DNA of 19,134 bases, from NCBI GenBank assembly GCA_046155885.1, contig JBJXFU010000036.1, forward strand, positions 1-19,134. Reading direction: 5' to 3'. The stretch comes from JAOADN01 sp046155885 (GTDB lineage: Bacteria > Pseudomonadota > Alphaproteobacteria > Rhodobacterales > Rhodobacteraceae). This document shows positions 5,686 to 14,355 of this stretch, piece after piece. The number at the start of each line of letters is the position of its first letter. Position 1 is the first letter of the stretch. The position numbers and the translations under genes were made by a program. The notes below the pieces were generated by a model that worked only from the letters and a program-made list of their open reading frames with translations, searched no databases and was not told the DNA's origin.

Positions 5686-7563
5686 ATGAGTGAGCCGATG
5701 ACGAATGTCGAGATTGAAGACGTTCTTTCGTCGATCCGCCGGCTGGTGTCCGAAGACCTGAGGGCCGTGCGGCCCCGTCCTGCGGCCGAAACCGCCCTGC
5801 CGCCGCCGGAGGGCAAGCTGGTCCTGACCCCCGCCTTGCGCGTTCCGGCGCCGGCCGTCGTTCCGGCGCCCGGAGGCGGTGGCCCGCAGGCACGGGACGC
5901 TGGCGAAGGGGCGCCTGCCGGGGCCGGGGACGACCCCGGCGATGCCTCTGGCGATGCTGCGGATGGCGGCGGGGTGCTTTCCGCCTGGGGCCGCGATCTG
6001 GATGACGACCTGCGCGCCGCGACCGGGGTGGCCGAAACGGATTCGCCGGGCGCCGAAGAAGACGCTTCCGGGGCCGGACCCGCGCCATGGCGGGTACCGC
6101 AGTCCCGTCTGATGGGGTGGTCCGGTGCGGTCGAGGGACCCGGCTTGGACGGCGGCGGGGAAACGGGCGGGGACATCGCCGGAACGGATGGTCCGGCGGA
6201 CACGCCGGAGGCGCCGGTCGATCTGGACGCATCGCATCCGGCTGCGGGCGATGGCGGCGGGCGGGACGACCATCTGTCAGATGCCGCCTCGCTGGAGCGC
6301 ACGATTGCCGAGCTCGAGGCGGCGGTCGCCGGGCTCGACGCCGGCTTCGAGCCTGACGGAAGCGAGGCGGCGGTGGATTATCCGAAAGAAGCGATGGACG
6401 GTTTCGGCGAAACCGGCGACCTGGATCTGGATCTGGATCTGGACGTGGACGTGGACGTGGACGTGGACGTGGACGGGGCCGGGACCGCGCCGGACGCCTT
6501 CGCCCCGGACGTGGTCTTCGCGGGCGGGTCCGGCCAGGCGGGCGCGGACGAAGACGCGATCCTTGACGAGCCGGTCGCCGGCGGGTTGTCGCAGGCCGCC
6601 TGGTCGTCCGGTCGGTCGCTGCGGCCCCTGGCGCCGTTTTCCCGCGCGGCCGGTTTCGGCGCGGCGTCTGATCCGGTTGCGGATGGCACGGCTGTCGCGG
6701 ACACGGAGCTCGGGGTGGAGCATGAAGGGACGGCGGTAGAGGACGAAGCGGATCATTCCGGCGACCCGGAAGGGGACCTTGCTTCGGACCTGACTGCAGA
6801 GATGACATCCGACCTGACCGCGGAACTGACGGCAGGGGTGACGGCGGGCATCGGCGCCGGGCAGGGGGCGTTCCGGGCAAGGGCCGGGGCGCCGGAACCG
6901 GGCGCCGAGGAGGCCCCGGGCGCCGTTCCGGCGCGGGGCGCCGGCACCGACGGAGCCGGTTTCCTGTGGTCGGACGCGGACTGGGTGGCTCCTGCCGCGC
7001 CGGAAGGCGCGGAGGCAGCGACCGGTTGGGATGAGGGGACGCCTTCGCCCGCCGCCGAGAGCTTCGCCGGGGAGACCCCGACCCTGGCCGGGGATCGGTC
7101 GGGCGCCGCCGACGCGCCCGGGGCCGGCGGGTCTGGCCCCGATGCCGGAACAGACCCGGTGCTGCCGCACCCCTCCGGCAAGCGGGAGCGGCGGCTGCAC
7201 TTCGGCGCGGCCCCGGCCGGCGAGGCCGAGGCCGCAGAGGAGCCCGGGCCGGGGTCCGTTCCCGAACCCGCGCCGCCGCGGGCCGGTGACGCGGCGTCCG
7301 AGTCCGGCGACGACGCCGAGGCCGGGCGCCGGCGGGGACCGGTGATCATCCGTCAGCCCGGCGAGCCAGTGGAGCCCGGCGGCGCGAACCTCTTCGGCGC
7401 CGACCCGCCGCAGGCCCCCGACCCCGAAGCGCTGCGCGAGCTGGTGGCCGACATCATCCGGCTGGAACTTCAGGGTGCGCTGGGCGAACGCATCACCCGC
7501 AGCGTCCGCCGCCTGGTGCGGCGCGAGATCCACCGGATTCTCGAAAGCCGGGAACTGGAATAA
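5686..7563 (+). CDS. PopZ/DUF2497-like acidic disordered protein
   Basis: The 625-aa protein has two short conserved ends and a long disordered middle. The N-terminal helix TNVEIEDVLSSIRRLVSED (about 6-24) resembles the EEILASIRRIISED motif of the PopZ/DUF2497 family. The last 47 residues (579-625) form basic-amphipathic helices, including LRELVADIIRLELQG and ERITRSVRRLVRREIHRIL. Between them lie some 550 residues rich in Asp, Glu, Ala, Gly and Pro, with no domain I recognise. In Caulobacter PopZ this plan (N-terminal helix, acidic linker, C-terminal oligomerisation helices) builds the polar chromosome-anchoring hub. I infer a similar scaffold role, not proven by sequence. Residues 245-263 alternate Asp with Leu or Val, from a hexanucleotide satellite. 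SDLTAE-type repeats occur near 366-385. It has its own promoter after tolC. Confidence 0.8.
   Translation: MSEPMTNVEIEDVLSSIRRLVSEDLRAVRPRPAAETALPPPEGKLVLTPALRVPAPAVVPAPGGGGPQARDAGEGAPAGAGDDPGDASGDAADGGGVLSAWGRDLDDDLRAATGVAETDSPGAEEDASGAGPAPWRVPQSRLMGWSGAVEGPGLDGGGETGGDIAGTDGPADTPEAPVDLDASHPAAGDGGGRDDHLSDAASLERTIAELEAAVAGLDAGFEPDGSEAAVDYPKEAMDGFGETGDLDLDLDLDVDVDVDVDVDGAGTAPDAFAPDVVFAGGSGQAGADEDAILDEPVAGGLSQAAWSSGRSLRPLAPFSRAAGFGAASDPVADGTAVADTELGVEHEGTAVEDEADHSGDPEGDLASDLTAEMTSDLTAELTAGVTAGIGAGQGAFRARAGAPEPGAEEAPGAVPARGAGTDGAGFLWSDADWVAPAAPEGAEAATGWDEGTPSPAAESFAGETPTLAGDRSGAADAPGAGGSGPDAGTDPVLPHPSGKRERRLHFGAAPAGEAEAAEEPGPGSVPEPAPPRAGDAASESGDDAEAGRRRGPVIIRQPGEPVEPGGANLFGADPPQAPDPEALRELVADIIRLELQGALGERITRSVRRLVRREIHRILESRELE
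6418..6474 (+). repeat. In-frame hexanucleotide tandem repeat in the PopZ-like gene
   Basis: After GAC come three CTGGAT units, one CTGGAC and five GTGGAC units, coding nineteen residues of alternating Asp and Leu/Val. The unit length is a multiple of three, so slippage would change linker length without a frameshift. Perfect units suggest recent expansion. Confidence 0.95.
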
Positions 7564-7987
7564 CCTGACGGCGTTCGGGGGCGGCGCCCGCCGGGTCAGA
7601 CCGCGCCCCATTGCCCCTTGCGGGAAAGGTCCGGCGGACAGTCCGCCACGCGGGCAAGGCCGCCACGACGTTCCGGCCGGGGCTGGCCGCCGCGCCCGCC
7701 GCGCCCGCCGCGCCCGCCGCGCCCGGGGCAGGTTCCGGCAGGGCTGAGCTTGTCGCGACGGCGCTCCGGTCTTTCCGCAGGGTGCCGCGCCGCCCGCCGG
7801 TTGCTTCCGGGGAAGACATGGATCGGCCTGGCCCGGGGGTACCGCCAAGCAGGGCGGCGCGCCTGCCGGGACCCGCTTCGGCCCGCCCCACGCGCACAAC
7901 GCGGCCCGTCGCTCCGTGAGGGCGGACGACGGCATCCGCCGGCCTCGCGGATTGCGGCGGCGATGCGGGCATCCTGGGAGGCGGGCT
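7564..7987. other. Gene-free interval between convergent genes
   Basis: I see no credible gene in these 424 bases. Open frames on both strands are arginine/proline/alanine-rich, begin at weak starts and overlap real genes. It holds an interrupted palindrome GGCGGAC-A-GTCCGCC at 7633-7647 and four perfect CCGCCGCGC units at 7687-7722. The neighbouring genes converge, so it may simply carry terminators, or be a rearrangement scar. Confidence 0.6.
7687..7722. repeat. Four tandem 9-base units (CCGCCGCGC)
   Basis: Four exact copies of a 9-base unit lie in the non-coding interval between the PopZ-like gene and the small gene at 7988. No function is apparent. Confidence 0.9.
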
Positions 7988-8314
7988 TCAGGCGGCGCGG
8001 GCTTCCGCCTCTTCGGCGGCGTGGCGGCGCTCGCTTTCCTCGCGCGACAGCGCCACCGAGGTGCGCACGCCTTTCGAGACGAACTCCATCAGCCCCTTCA
8101 CCACCCGCTCGTTGGGGTCGATGCCGGCGCAGGACAGCACCTCGCGCCCGTCGCGCGACCGCGCCCAGCGGGCGATCTGGTCAGGCCCGTTGCCGAATTT
8201 CCGATCATCGGCGATGGCATCGTCCAAGGCCGCAAGCACCACGGCCGCGAAGAGTTTCCGCGACCGCTGACCCTGCTCGTAGTTGAAAGCTGTACCGTCT
8301 ACGAAATCGCGCAT
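7988..8314 (-). CDS. Small conserved Rhodobacterales protein (possibly DUF6280 family)
   Basis: This soluble 108-aa protein begins MRDFVDGTAFNYEQGQRSRKLFAAVVLAALDDAI and ends in a charged helix, SREESERRHAAEEAEARA. I recall near-identical proteins across Rhodobacterales, named DUF6280 as far as I remember; no function is known. Middle motifs are GPDQIARWARSRDGREVLSCAGIDPNERVVKGLMEFV. The ATG at 8314 sits at the centre of a perfect palindrome (8308-8320), with a GTAGGG ribosome site just upstream. A likely promoter at 8482-8509 would give an unusually long leader of about 160 bases. The upstream ygfZ transcript runs in the same direction, so read-through is also possible. Confidence 0.88.
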   Translation of the reverse strand: MRDFVDGTAFNYEQGQRSRKLFAAVVLAALDDAIADDRKFGNGPDQIARWARSRDGREVLSCAGIDPNERVVKGLMEFVSKGVRTSVALSREESERRHAAEEAEARAA

Positions 8315-8320
8315 TGCGCG
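8308..8320 (-). promoter_or_regulatory. Perfect palindrome covering a start codon
   Basis: CGCGCA-A-TGCGCG on the minus strand places the ATG of the small gene in the middle of a self-complementary 13-mer. In the mRNA this can fold as a four-pair stem with the start codon in the loop, next to the ribosome site. Confidence 0.6.
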
Positions 8321-8358
8321 CCCTACTTTCTTCTTGCTCTTGCACTTGCGGCGTTCAG

Positions 8359-8455
8359 CTAGATAGGGCTATTCGCTGCCGATTCGGTATGTCGTGGATG
8401 GAATGACTGCTATGCGTGTGGTGCATGGCTCGCATCCGGCAGGTACTGTATCTAG
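8359..8455 (-). promoter_or_regulatory. Structured, AT-richer leader of the small gene
   Basis: The 8315-8475 stretch is noticeably richer in A and T than the rest of the window. A 7-bp inverted repeat pairs 8359-8365 (CTAGATA) with 8449-8455 (TATCTAG). Short palindromes lie inside (ATAGGGCTAT, CCGATTCGG). It lies between a likely promoter and the start codon, so it may be a regulatory leader or contain a small RNA. It matches no riboswitch class I recognise. Confidence 0.35.
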
Positions 8456-8481
8456 TTGGGCCTACCCCGCGTAGATACGAA

Positions 8482-8509
8482 GATGTAGGTGGCACCCAAT
8501 CGCCGTCAA
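8482..8509 (-). promoter_or_regulatory. Likely promoter of the small gene at 7988-8314
   Basis: On the minus strand TTGACG (8504-8509) is followed after 16 bases by TACATC (8482-8487). The same bases also resemble a CTTG-N17-CCTACAT heat-shock (RpoH) type site. Either reading starts transcription near 8475. Confidence 0.5.
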
Positions 8510-8557
8510 GCCCCGGCCCGGAAATTGCCGCGATGCGGCGCCGAAAGCGGGGCGCTC

Positions 8558-8578
8558 CCCGGGCGGCCCGTGCCCGGG
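8558..8578 (-). terminator. Hairpin after the ABC exporter-ygfZ unit
   Basis: CCCGGGC and GCCCGGG form a perfect 7-bp stem with a 7-base loop, 6 bases past the ygfZ stop. There is no U tract, so termination is only inferred from position. Confidence 0.4.
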
Positions 8579-8584
8579 CGCCTG

Positions 8585-9361
8585 TCAGCCGCCCGGCAAG
8601 GGACTCGGCTCGGGAAAGACCCGCGCCGGCCCGGCGGCGAGCCCTTCGCCGGCGCGGTCGAACCGCAGATAGGCGATCCCCCGGCCCTCCGCCTGGGTGT
8701 AAAGCACCCCGGCCGGCTTGCCCGCCGCCTCGATCGGGGTGCCGACCGGCGCCGCGCCCTCGACCCGGACGGTGATCAGGCCCTTGCGCAGCCCGGTCTT
8801 GTGCTTCATCCGCGCCGTCACTTCCTGGCCGACATAGCATCCCTTGCGGAAATCGACGCCGCCCAGCCGCTCGAAGCCGCATTCCAGGATGTAGCTTTCG
8901 TCGGGGATCAGTTCGACGCCGGTTTCCGGGATGCAGTGGGCGACGCGGATCGCGTCCCAGTCCACCGCCGCAGGGCCGCCCTCCTTCCCGGTCAGAAGCC
9001 GCCAGCCGAGTGCGGGGTGGCGCGGATCGGCGAAGGCCCCGTCCGGCGCGGGCCCGAGGCCGCGCAGGACGCGCAGATCGGTCGCCGTGATGGCAACGTC
9101 GGCGCGCAGTCGGTACATCGACAGCCGGCGGACAAGCGGCCCGCCGAGGCGGGAGGCGACATCGAGAAGGATTTCGCCTTCGCCCGGCGTCAGGAAGAAA
9201 TCGGCCAGGTATTTTCCCTGCGCCGAAAGAAGCGCGGCATAGACGGGGCCGTCGCGCAGGCGCCGGATGTCGTTGGTGACCAGGCCCTGAAGAAACTCCT
9301 CGCGGTCCCGGCCGGTGACCCGCCAGACCTGCCGGTCTTCCGCCGCCTCTCCCGTTATCAT
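8585..9361 (-). CDS. ygfZ: YgfZ/GcvT-like folate-binding protein
   Basis: The 258-aa protein carries the YgfZ signature KGCYVGQEV (about 172-180), whose Cys is the family hallmark. It also has the opening VTGRDREEFLQGLVTNDI shared with GcvT-like tetrahydrofolate-binding folds. YgfZ supports assembly or repair of certain Fe-S enzymes such as MiaB in a folate-dependent way, in the cytoplasm. The length matches the shorter alphaproteobacterial form. The ATG at 9361 has AGGGGA about 10 bases upstream. It starts 36 bp after the ABC exporter stop on the same strand, so the two are almost certainly cotranscribed, although no functional link is obvious. Confidence 0.95.
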   Translation of the reverse strand: MITGEAAEDRQVWRVTGRDREEFLQGLVTNDIRRLRDGPVYAALLSAQGKYLADFFLTPGEGEILLDVASRLGGPLVRRLSMYRLRADVAITATDLRVLRGLGPAPDGAFADPRHPALGWRLLTGKEGGPAAVDWDAIRVAHCIPETGVELIPDESYILECGFERLGGVDFRKGCYVGQEVTARMKHKTGLRKGLITVRVEGAAPVGTPIEAAGKPAGVLYTQAEGRGIAYLRFDRAGEGLAAGPARVFPEPSPLPGG

Positions 9362-9397
9362 TGCTTTTCGGTCCCCTGGCCCCTCGGATATGGGGTG

Positions 9398-11167
<1,770 letters not shown>

Positions 11168-11254
11168 GACTTTTTCCGGATCCGCATGCCTGTGGCGGCC
11201 GACGCGCGGTGCGCACTTGCGTGCGGCGCGCCCTTGTCCCGCCTGACCGGCGTG

Positions 11255-11283
11255 GGTCTAGCCGGAAGCGCGGGGGCTGGCAA
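11255..11283 (-). promoter_or_regulatory. Likely promoter of the ABC exporter-ygfZ unit
   Basis: On the minus strand TTGCCA (11278-11283) and TAGACC (11255-11260) are separated by 17 bases. They imply a leader of about 80 bases before the GTG at 11167. Confidence 0.45.
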
Positions 11284-11289
11284 CCCGCG

Positions 11290-11322
11290 CCGCCCGCCCC
11301 CGCCCTTCTAACGGGCGGGCGG
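11290..11322. other. Perfect GC hairpin between divergent genes
   Basis: CCGCCCGCCC (11290-11299) and GGGCGGGCGG (11313-11322) are perfect 10-bp complements around a 13-base loop. The hairpin sits upstream of both divergent genes. It could be an operator, a transcription insulator or a repeat remnant. Confidence 0.5.
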
Positions 11323-11380
11323 TGAAGACTTGCCTTGGCCAGTTCCAGACAATACCGCTGGCGGAAAAAGGAGAACGCCC

Positions 11381-12583
11381 ATGCCGCTTGCCGCAGGCCG
11401 CGCCTATGTCGCCATTCCCGGCCCCTCGGTGGTGCCCGACCGGGTACTTGCCGCGATGCACCGCGCCTCGCCCAACATCTACGAAGGCGAACTGATCGAG
11501 ACGACTGCCTCGCTCTTCCCCGACCTGAAGCGCGCGGCGCTGAGTTCGGGGCATGTGGCGATCTATATCGGCAACGGCCATGCGGCCTGGGAAGCGGCGA
11601 ACTGCAATCTGTTGTCACGCGGCGACAAGGTGCTGGTGCCGGCGACCGGACAGTTCGGTTTGTCCTGGGCAAACTGGGTAAGGCGCCTAGGAATTGAGGT
11701 AGAATTGTTCGATTTTGGAAGGCAGTCCCCCGCCGACCCGGCGCAGATCGAAGCCGCGCTGCGGGCCGACCGGGAAGGGCGGATCACGGCCGTGCTGCTG
11801 ACCCATGTCGATACCGCGACCACCATCCGCAACGACATCGCCGCCGTCCGCGCCGCCATCGACGCGGTCGGGCACCCCGCGCTGCTGGCGGTCGACGCCA
11901 TCGCCTCGCTCGGCTGCGACGAACTGCGGATGGACGACTGGGGCATCGACGTGCTGCTGGCCGCCAGCCAGAAGGGGCTGATGACGCCACCGGGCCTGTG
12001 TTTCCTGTGGTTCAGCGACAAGGCGCGCGAGGCGACCAGCGCCGCTGACCTGCGCACCCCCTACTGGGACTGGGGGCCGCGCGCCAAGCCGGAGGAATAC
12101 TGGCAGATCTTCTGCGGCACCGCGCCCGCGCAGTTCATCTGGGGCCTGCGCGAGGCGCTGACGATGCTCTTGGACGAAGAGGGGATCGAGGCCGCCTGGG
12201 CGCGCCACGACACGCTGGCGCGCGCCGTCTGGGCGGCCTTCGACGCCTGGGGCCTGGGCGGCGACATCGCGATCAACGTCCCCCGCCCCGACTGGCGCGC
12301 CCGCGCGGTGACCAGCGCGCGGATCGGCGGCGGCGGCGCGGAACGCCTGCGCCGCTGGACGGAACGCGAGGCGGGGGTGACGCTTGGCATCGGGCTCGGC
12401 ATGGCCGGGCCGGGCGAGCCGGGCTATGGCGACTTCCTGCGGGTCGCGCATATGGGGCATGTGAACGCGCAGATGACGCTCGGCGTCATCGCGGTGATGG
12501 AGGCGGGGATGCGGGCGCTCGGGCTCGCGCACGGGGCGGGCGCGGTGGACGCGGCGGCGGCGGCGGTGGCGGTGGCGGGCTGA
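11381..12583 (+). CDS. Class V PLP-dependent aminotransferase (alanine/serine-glyoxylate type)
   Basis: The 400-aa protein matches the small-molecule class V aminotransferases: opening AIPGPSVVPDRVLAAM (11-26), IGNGHAAWEAA (63-73), PLP-ring aspartate in VDAIASLGCDELRMDDWGID (Asp172), and Schiff-base lysine Lys198 in AASQKGLMTPPGL. Relatives transfer amino groups from alanine, serine or aspartate to glyoxylate or pyruvate; the exact substrates are not decidable here. The ATG at 11381 has a strong AGGAG site 7 bases upstream, so the longer frame from 11330 is rejected. Codons 93-115 use rare A/T-ending or AGG codons, unlike the rest of the gene. The tail is an alanine/valine run of low complexity. 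It is monocistronic and faces the PACE gene. Confidence 0.92.
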   Translation: MPLAAGRAYVAIPGPSVVPDRVLAAMHRASPNIYEGELIETTASLFPDLKRAALSSGHVAIYIGNGHAAWEAANCNLLSRGDKVLVPATGQFGLSWANWVRRLGIEVELFDFGRQSPADPAQIEAALRADREGRITAVLLTHVDTATTIRNDIAAVRAAIDAVGHPALLAVDAIASLGCDELRMDDWGIDVLLAASQKGLMTPPGLCFLWFSDKAREATSAADLRTPYWDWGPRAKPEEYWQIFCGTAPAQFIWGLREALTMLLDEEGIEAAWARHDTLARAVWAAFDAWGLGGDIAINVPRPDWRARAVTSARIGGGGAERLRRWTEREAGVTLGIGLGMAGPGEPGYGDFLRVAHMGHVNAQMTLGVIAVMEAGMRALGLAHGAGAVDAAAAAVAVAG

Positions 12584-12597
12584 GGGCCGTTCCGGGG

Positions 12598-12614
12598 CCG
12601 CAAGTTCTTTGCGG
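12598..12614. terminator. Hairpin after the class V aminotransferase
   Basis: CCGCAA and TTGCGG pair perfectly around a 5-base loop, 15 bases after the stop and between convergent genes. Confidence 0.45.
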
Positions 12615-12630
12615 AGAATTTGCATCCCCG

Positions 12631-12654
12631 GCAGAATGTTCGTGAAAATTCTGC
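12631..12654. terminator. Second hairpin between convergent genes, probably bidirectional
   Basis: GCAGAAT and ATTCTGC pair perfectly around a 10-base loop. It lies 17 bases past the end of the minus-strand PACE gene and 48 past the plus-strand stop, so it could end both transcripts. No U tract is present. Confidence 0.5.
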
Positions 12655-12670
12655 GCGCTGCCAGGCGCCC

Positions 12671-13090
12671 TTACCGCGCCGAGTCCGGCAAGCCGAAGAC
12701 CCTGTCGAAGGCCCAGGTGAAGACGAAGGTATAGACCCCGAAGAACGCGACCAGGGTCATGTCGTAGAGCAGGGCCTCGGCCAGCGGCACGTTCAGCCAC
12801 AGTGCCACGACCGGTACAAGGATCAGGGTCAGACCAGTCTCGTAGAGAACCGCGTGGGCAACCCTCAGCCGCGCCGGGCGGCCGCGGCGCGGCTGGCGGC
12901 GTTCCCACGCCTCGAAGGCGGAATTGAATGCCACGTTCCAGACAAGCGCGATCGCCGACGCGGCGACCGACAATGTGCCCGCCGCGAAAAGGCCGCTTCC
13001 CGACAGGGCGATCAGGATGGCGGTGGACAGGACCACGCCGATGCTCTCGTAGCTTACCGCATAGACGATCCGCCGCCGGACCGGAGTCAC
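12671..13090 (-). CDS. PACE family efflux protein (AceI-like, two BTP domains)
   Basis: The 139-aa four-helix inner-membrane protein is built of two bacterial transmembrane pair repeats (about 1-65 and 73-134). Conserved family features are visible: RRRIVYAVSYESIG with Glu15 at the position of the essential glutamate of AceI, WNVAFNSAFEAWE, then HAVLYETGLTLILVP and the closing FTWAFDRVFGLP. Characterised PACE proteins export chlorhexidine and polyamines by proton exchange. The start is GTG at 13090, overlapping the TGA of the upstream aminotransferase gene (GTGA), which indicates translational coupling. Drug resistance is one reading; export of an amine made or consumed by the coupled enzyme is another. 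Confidence 0.94.
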   Translation of the reverse strand: MTPVRRRIVYAVSYESIGVVLSTAILIALSGSGLFAAGTLSVAASAIALVWNVAFNSAFEAWERRQPRRGRPARLRVAHAVLYETGLTLILVPVVALWLNVPLAEALLYDMTLVAFFGVYTFVFTWAFDRVFGLPDSAR

Positions 13091-14220
13091 CCCGTGCTCC
13101 CTGCGGCCCCGGTTCCCGCCGTCGCCCCGGCCAGTGCCAGCGGCAGCGCCTCGCCGAAGACGGTGAGGTCGGCCGCGCGCCCGCAGGTGACGCGGATGCA
13201 GCGGTCGTGGGGGGCGACGAAGGGCATGCGGACAAAGACGCCCCGGGCGATCAGGCCGGCCAGCACGGCGCGGGCGAAGGCGCCGTCGCGGCCGCAGTCG
13301 ATGGCGACGAAGTTGGTGGCCGAGGGCAGGGGGTTCAGGCCGTTTGCGCGGGCGATCTCGCCGATCCGGTCGCGGGCGCGGGCGACCTCGGCCTTCACGC
13401 CGGCCAGCCAGTCGGCATCCGCCAGCGCGGCGAGCGCACCGGCCTGCGAGATGCGGGCAATGCCGAAGTGGTTCCGGACCTTGTCGAAGGCGGCGGCGAG
13501 CGGTTTCGCGGCGATGCCGTAGCCCACCCGCGCCCCGGCCATGCCGTGGGCTTTCGAGAAGGTGCGGAAGCGGATCACTCTTGGGTCGGCGGGGTCGAGA
13601 GCGGGCGCGGTGCCTTCGGGGGCGAGGTCGGCATAGGCCTCGTCAAGCGCGAGGACGCAGCCATCCGGCACCGCCGCGACCGCCTGCGCGATCTCGGCCC
13701 CCGTGCGCCAGGACCCCATCGGGTTGTCGGGGTTGGCAAGGTAGATGAGCTTCGCCCCGGTTTCGCCCGCCCGCGCGGCCAGCGCCAGGGGGTCCTCGCG
13801 GTCGCCGGAATAGGGAACCTTGTGCAGCACCCCGCCATAGCCCGCGACATGGAAGTTGAAGGTCGGATAGGCCCCGTCCGAGGTTACCACCGCGTCGCCG
13901 GGGCCCACCAGCAGCCGCACGAGATAGCCCAAAAGCCCGTCGATGCCTTCACCGACCACGACATGGGCGGGGTCGATGGCGTGATGCGCGGCCAGCGCGT
14001 CTTTCAGCTCGCGGTTTTCCGGGTCGCCGTACATCCAGGTTTCGCGCGCCGCCCGCTCCATCGCGGCGATGGCGTGGGGCGAGGGGCCGAAGACGCTTTC
14101 GTTGGCGCCGAGGCGGGCGCGAAAGGCGAGGCCGCGCGCGCGTTCCTGCGTTTCGGGACCGACGAAGGGCACCGTGGCGGGAAGGGAAGCCGATAGCGGG
14201 GTGAAGCGCGGACCTTGCAT
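13087..14220 (-). CDS. HisC-like class I/II PLP-dependent aminotransferase
   Basis: The 377-aa fold-type I enzyme shows the histidinol-phosphate aminotransferase pattern: LGANESVFGPSPHAIAAM (38-54), MYGDPENRELKDALA (63-77), LANPDNPMG (161-169), DEAYADL (193-199), the PLP lysine Lys223 in FSKAHGMAGARVGYG and Arg231 near the phosphate or carboxylate. The Asn of NPDNP (Asn163) and Tyr196 are standard PLP contacts. It may transaminate histidinol phosphate or aromatic amino acids; hisC is usually elsewhere in this group, so the symbol is withheld. The ATG at 14220 has only a weak ribosome site. It shares a four-base overlap with the PACE gene and is divergent from the acyl-CoA synthetase. Confidence 0.92.
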   Translation of the reverse strand: MQGPRFTPLSASLPATVPFVGPETQERARGLAFRARLGANESVFGPSPHAIAAMERAARETWMYGDPENRELKDALAAHHAIDPAHVVVGEGIDGLLGYLVRLLVGPGDAVVTSDGAYPTFNFHVAGYGGVLHKVPYSGDREDPLALAARAGETGAKLIYLANPDNPMGSWRTGAEIAQAVAAVPDGCVLALDEAYADLAPEGTAPALDPADPRVIRFRTFSKAHGMAGARVGYGIAAKPLAAAFDKVRNHFGIARISQAGALAALADADWLAGVKAEVARARDRIGEIARANGLNPLPSATNFVAIDCGRDGAFARAVLAGLIARGVFVRMPFVAPHDRCIRVTCGRAADLTVFGEALPLALAGATAGTGAAGSTG

Positions 14221-14243
14221 GGCAGGGCCGAGCTAACCTTGAA

Positions 14244-14291
14244 AGCGCCTCTCCGGCAAGCGCGCCTCTCCCTTGCCGGAAGCGCCTTTCC
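14244..14291. promoter_or_regulatory. Operator-like inverted and direct repeats between divergent genes
   Basis: TCCGGCAAG (14252-14260) and CTTGCCGGA (14272-14280) are perfect 9-bp inverted repeats 11 bases apart. An imperfect outer extension pairs GAAAGCGC with GCGCCTTTC. Three direct repeats of AGCGCCTCTCC type begin at 14244, 14261 and 14281. Spacing near two helical turns and the divergent position suggest a regulator site, or a hairpin leader. Confidence 0.5.
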
Positions 14292-14355
14292 CGCCCATCT
14301 TGGGGCGCAGGGCAAGCCGGCGGCATGACCGGCCGCCTGTCAGGGGAGGATCAAG

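Noticed and set aside
6418..6474. Tandem repeats considered as a CRISPR-like array
   Set aside because: The units are 6 bases long, contiguous and in frame within a gene, with no spacers.
7611..7919. Possible small plus-strand gene with a Pro-Ala-Ala repeat
   Set aside because: It starts at TTG without a ribosome site. The protein is low complexity and coding-like only through the 9-base tandem repeat.
6277..7935. Minus-strand open frame of 552 codons opposite the PopZ-like gene
   Set aside because: It includes a histidine-valine run that is simply the reverse reading of the Asp/Val satellite. The plus strand has conserved ends and a promoter.
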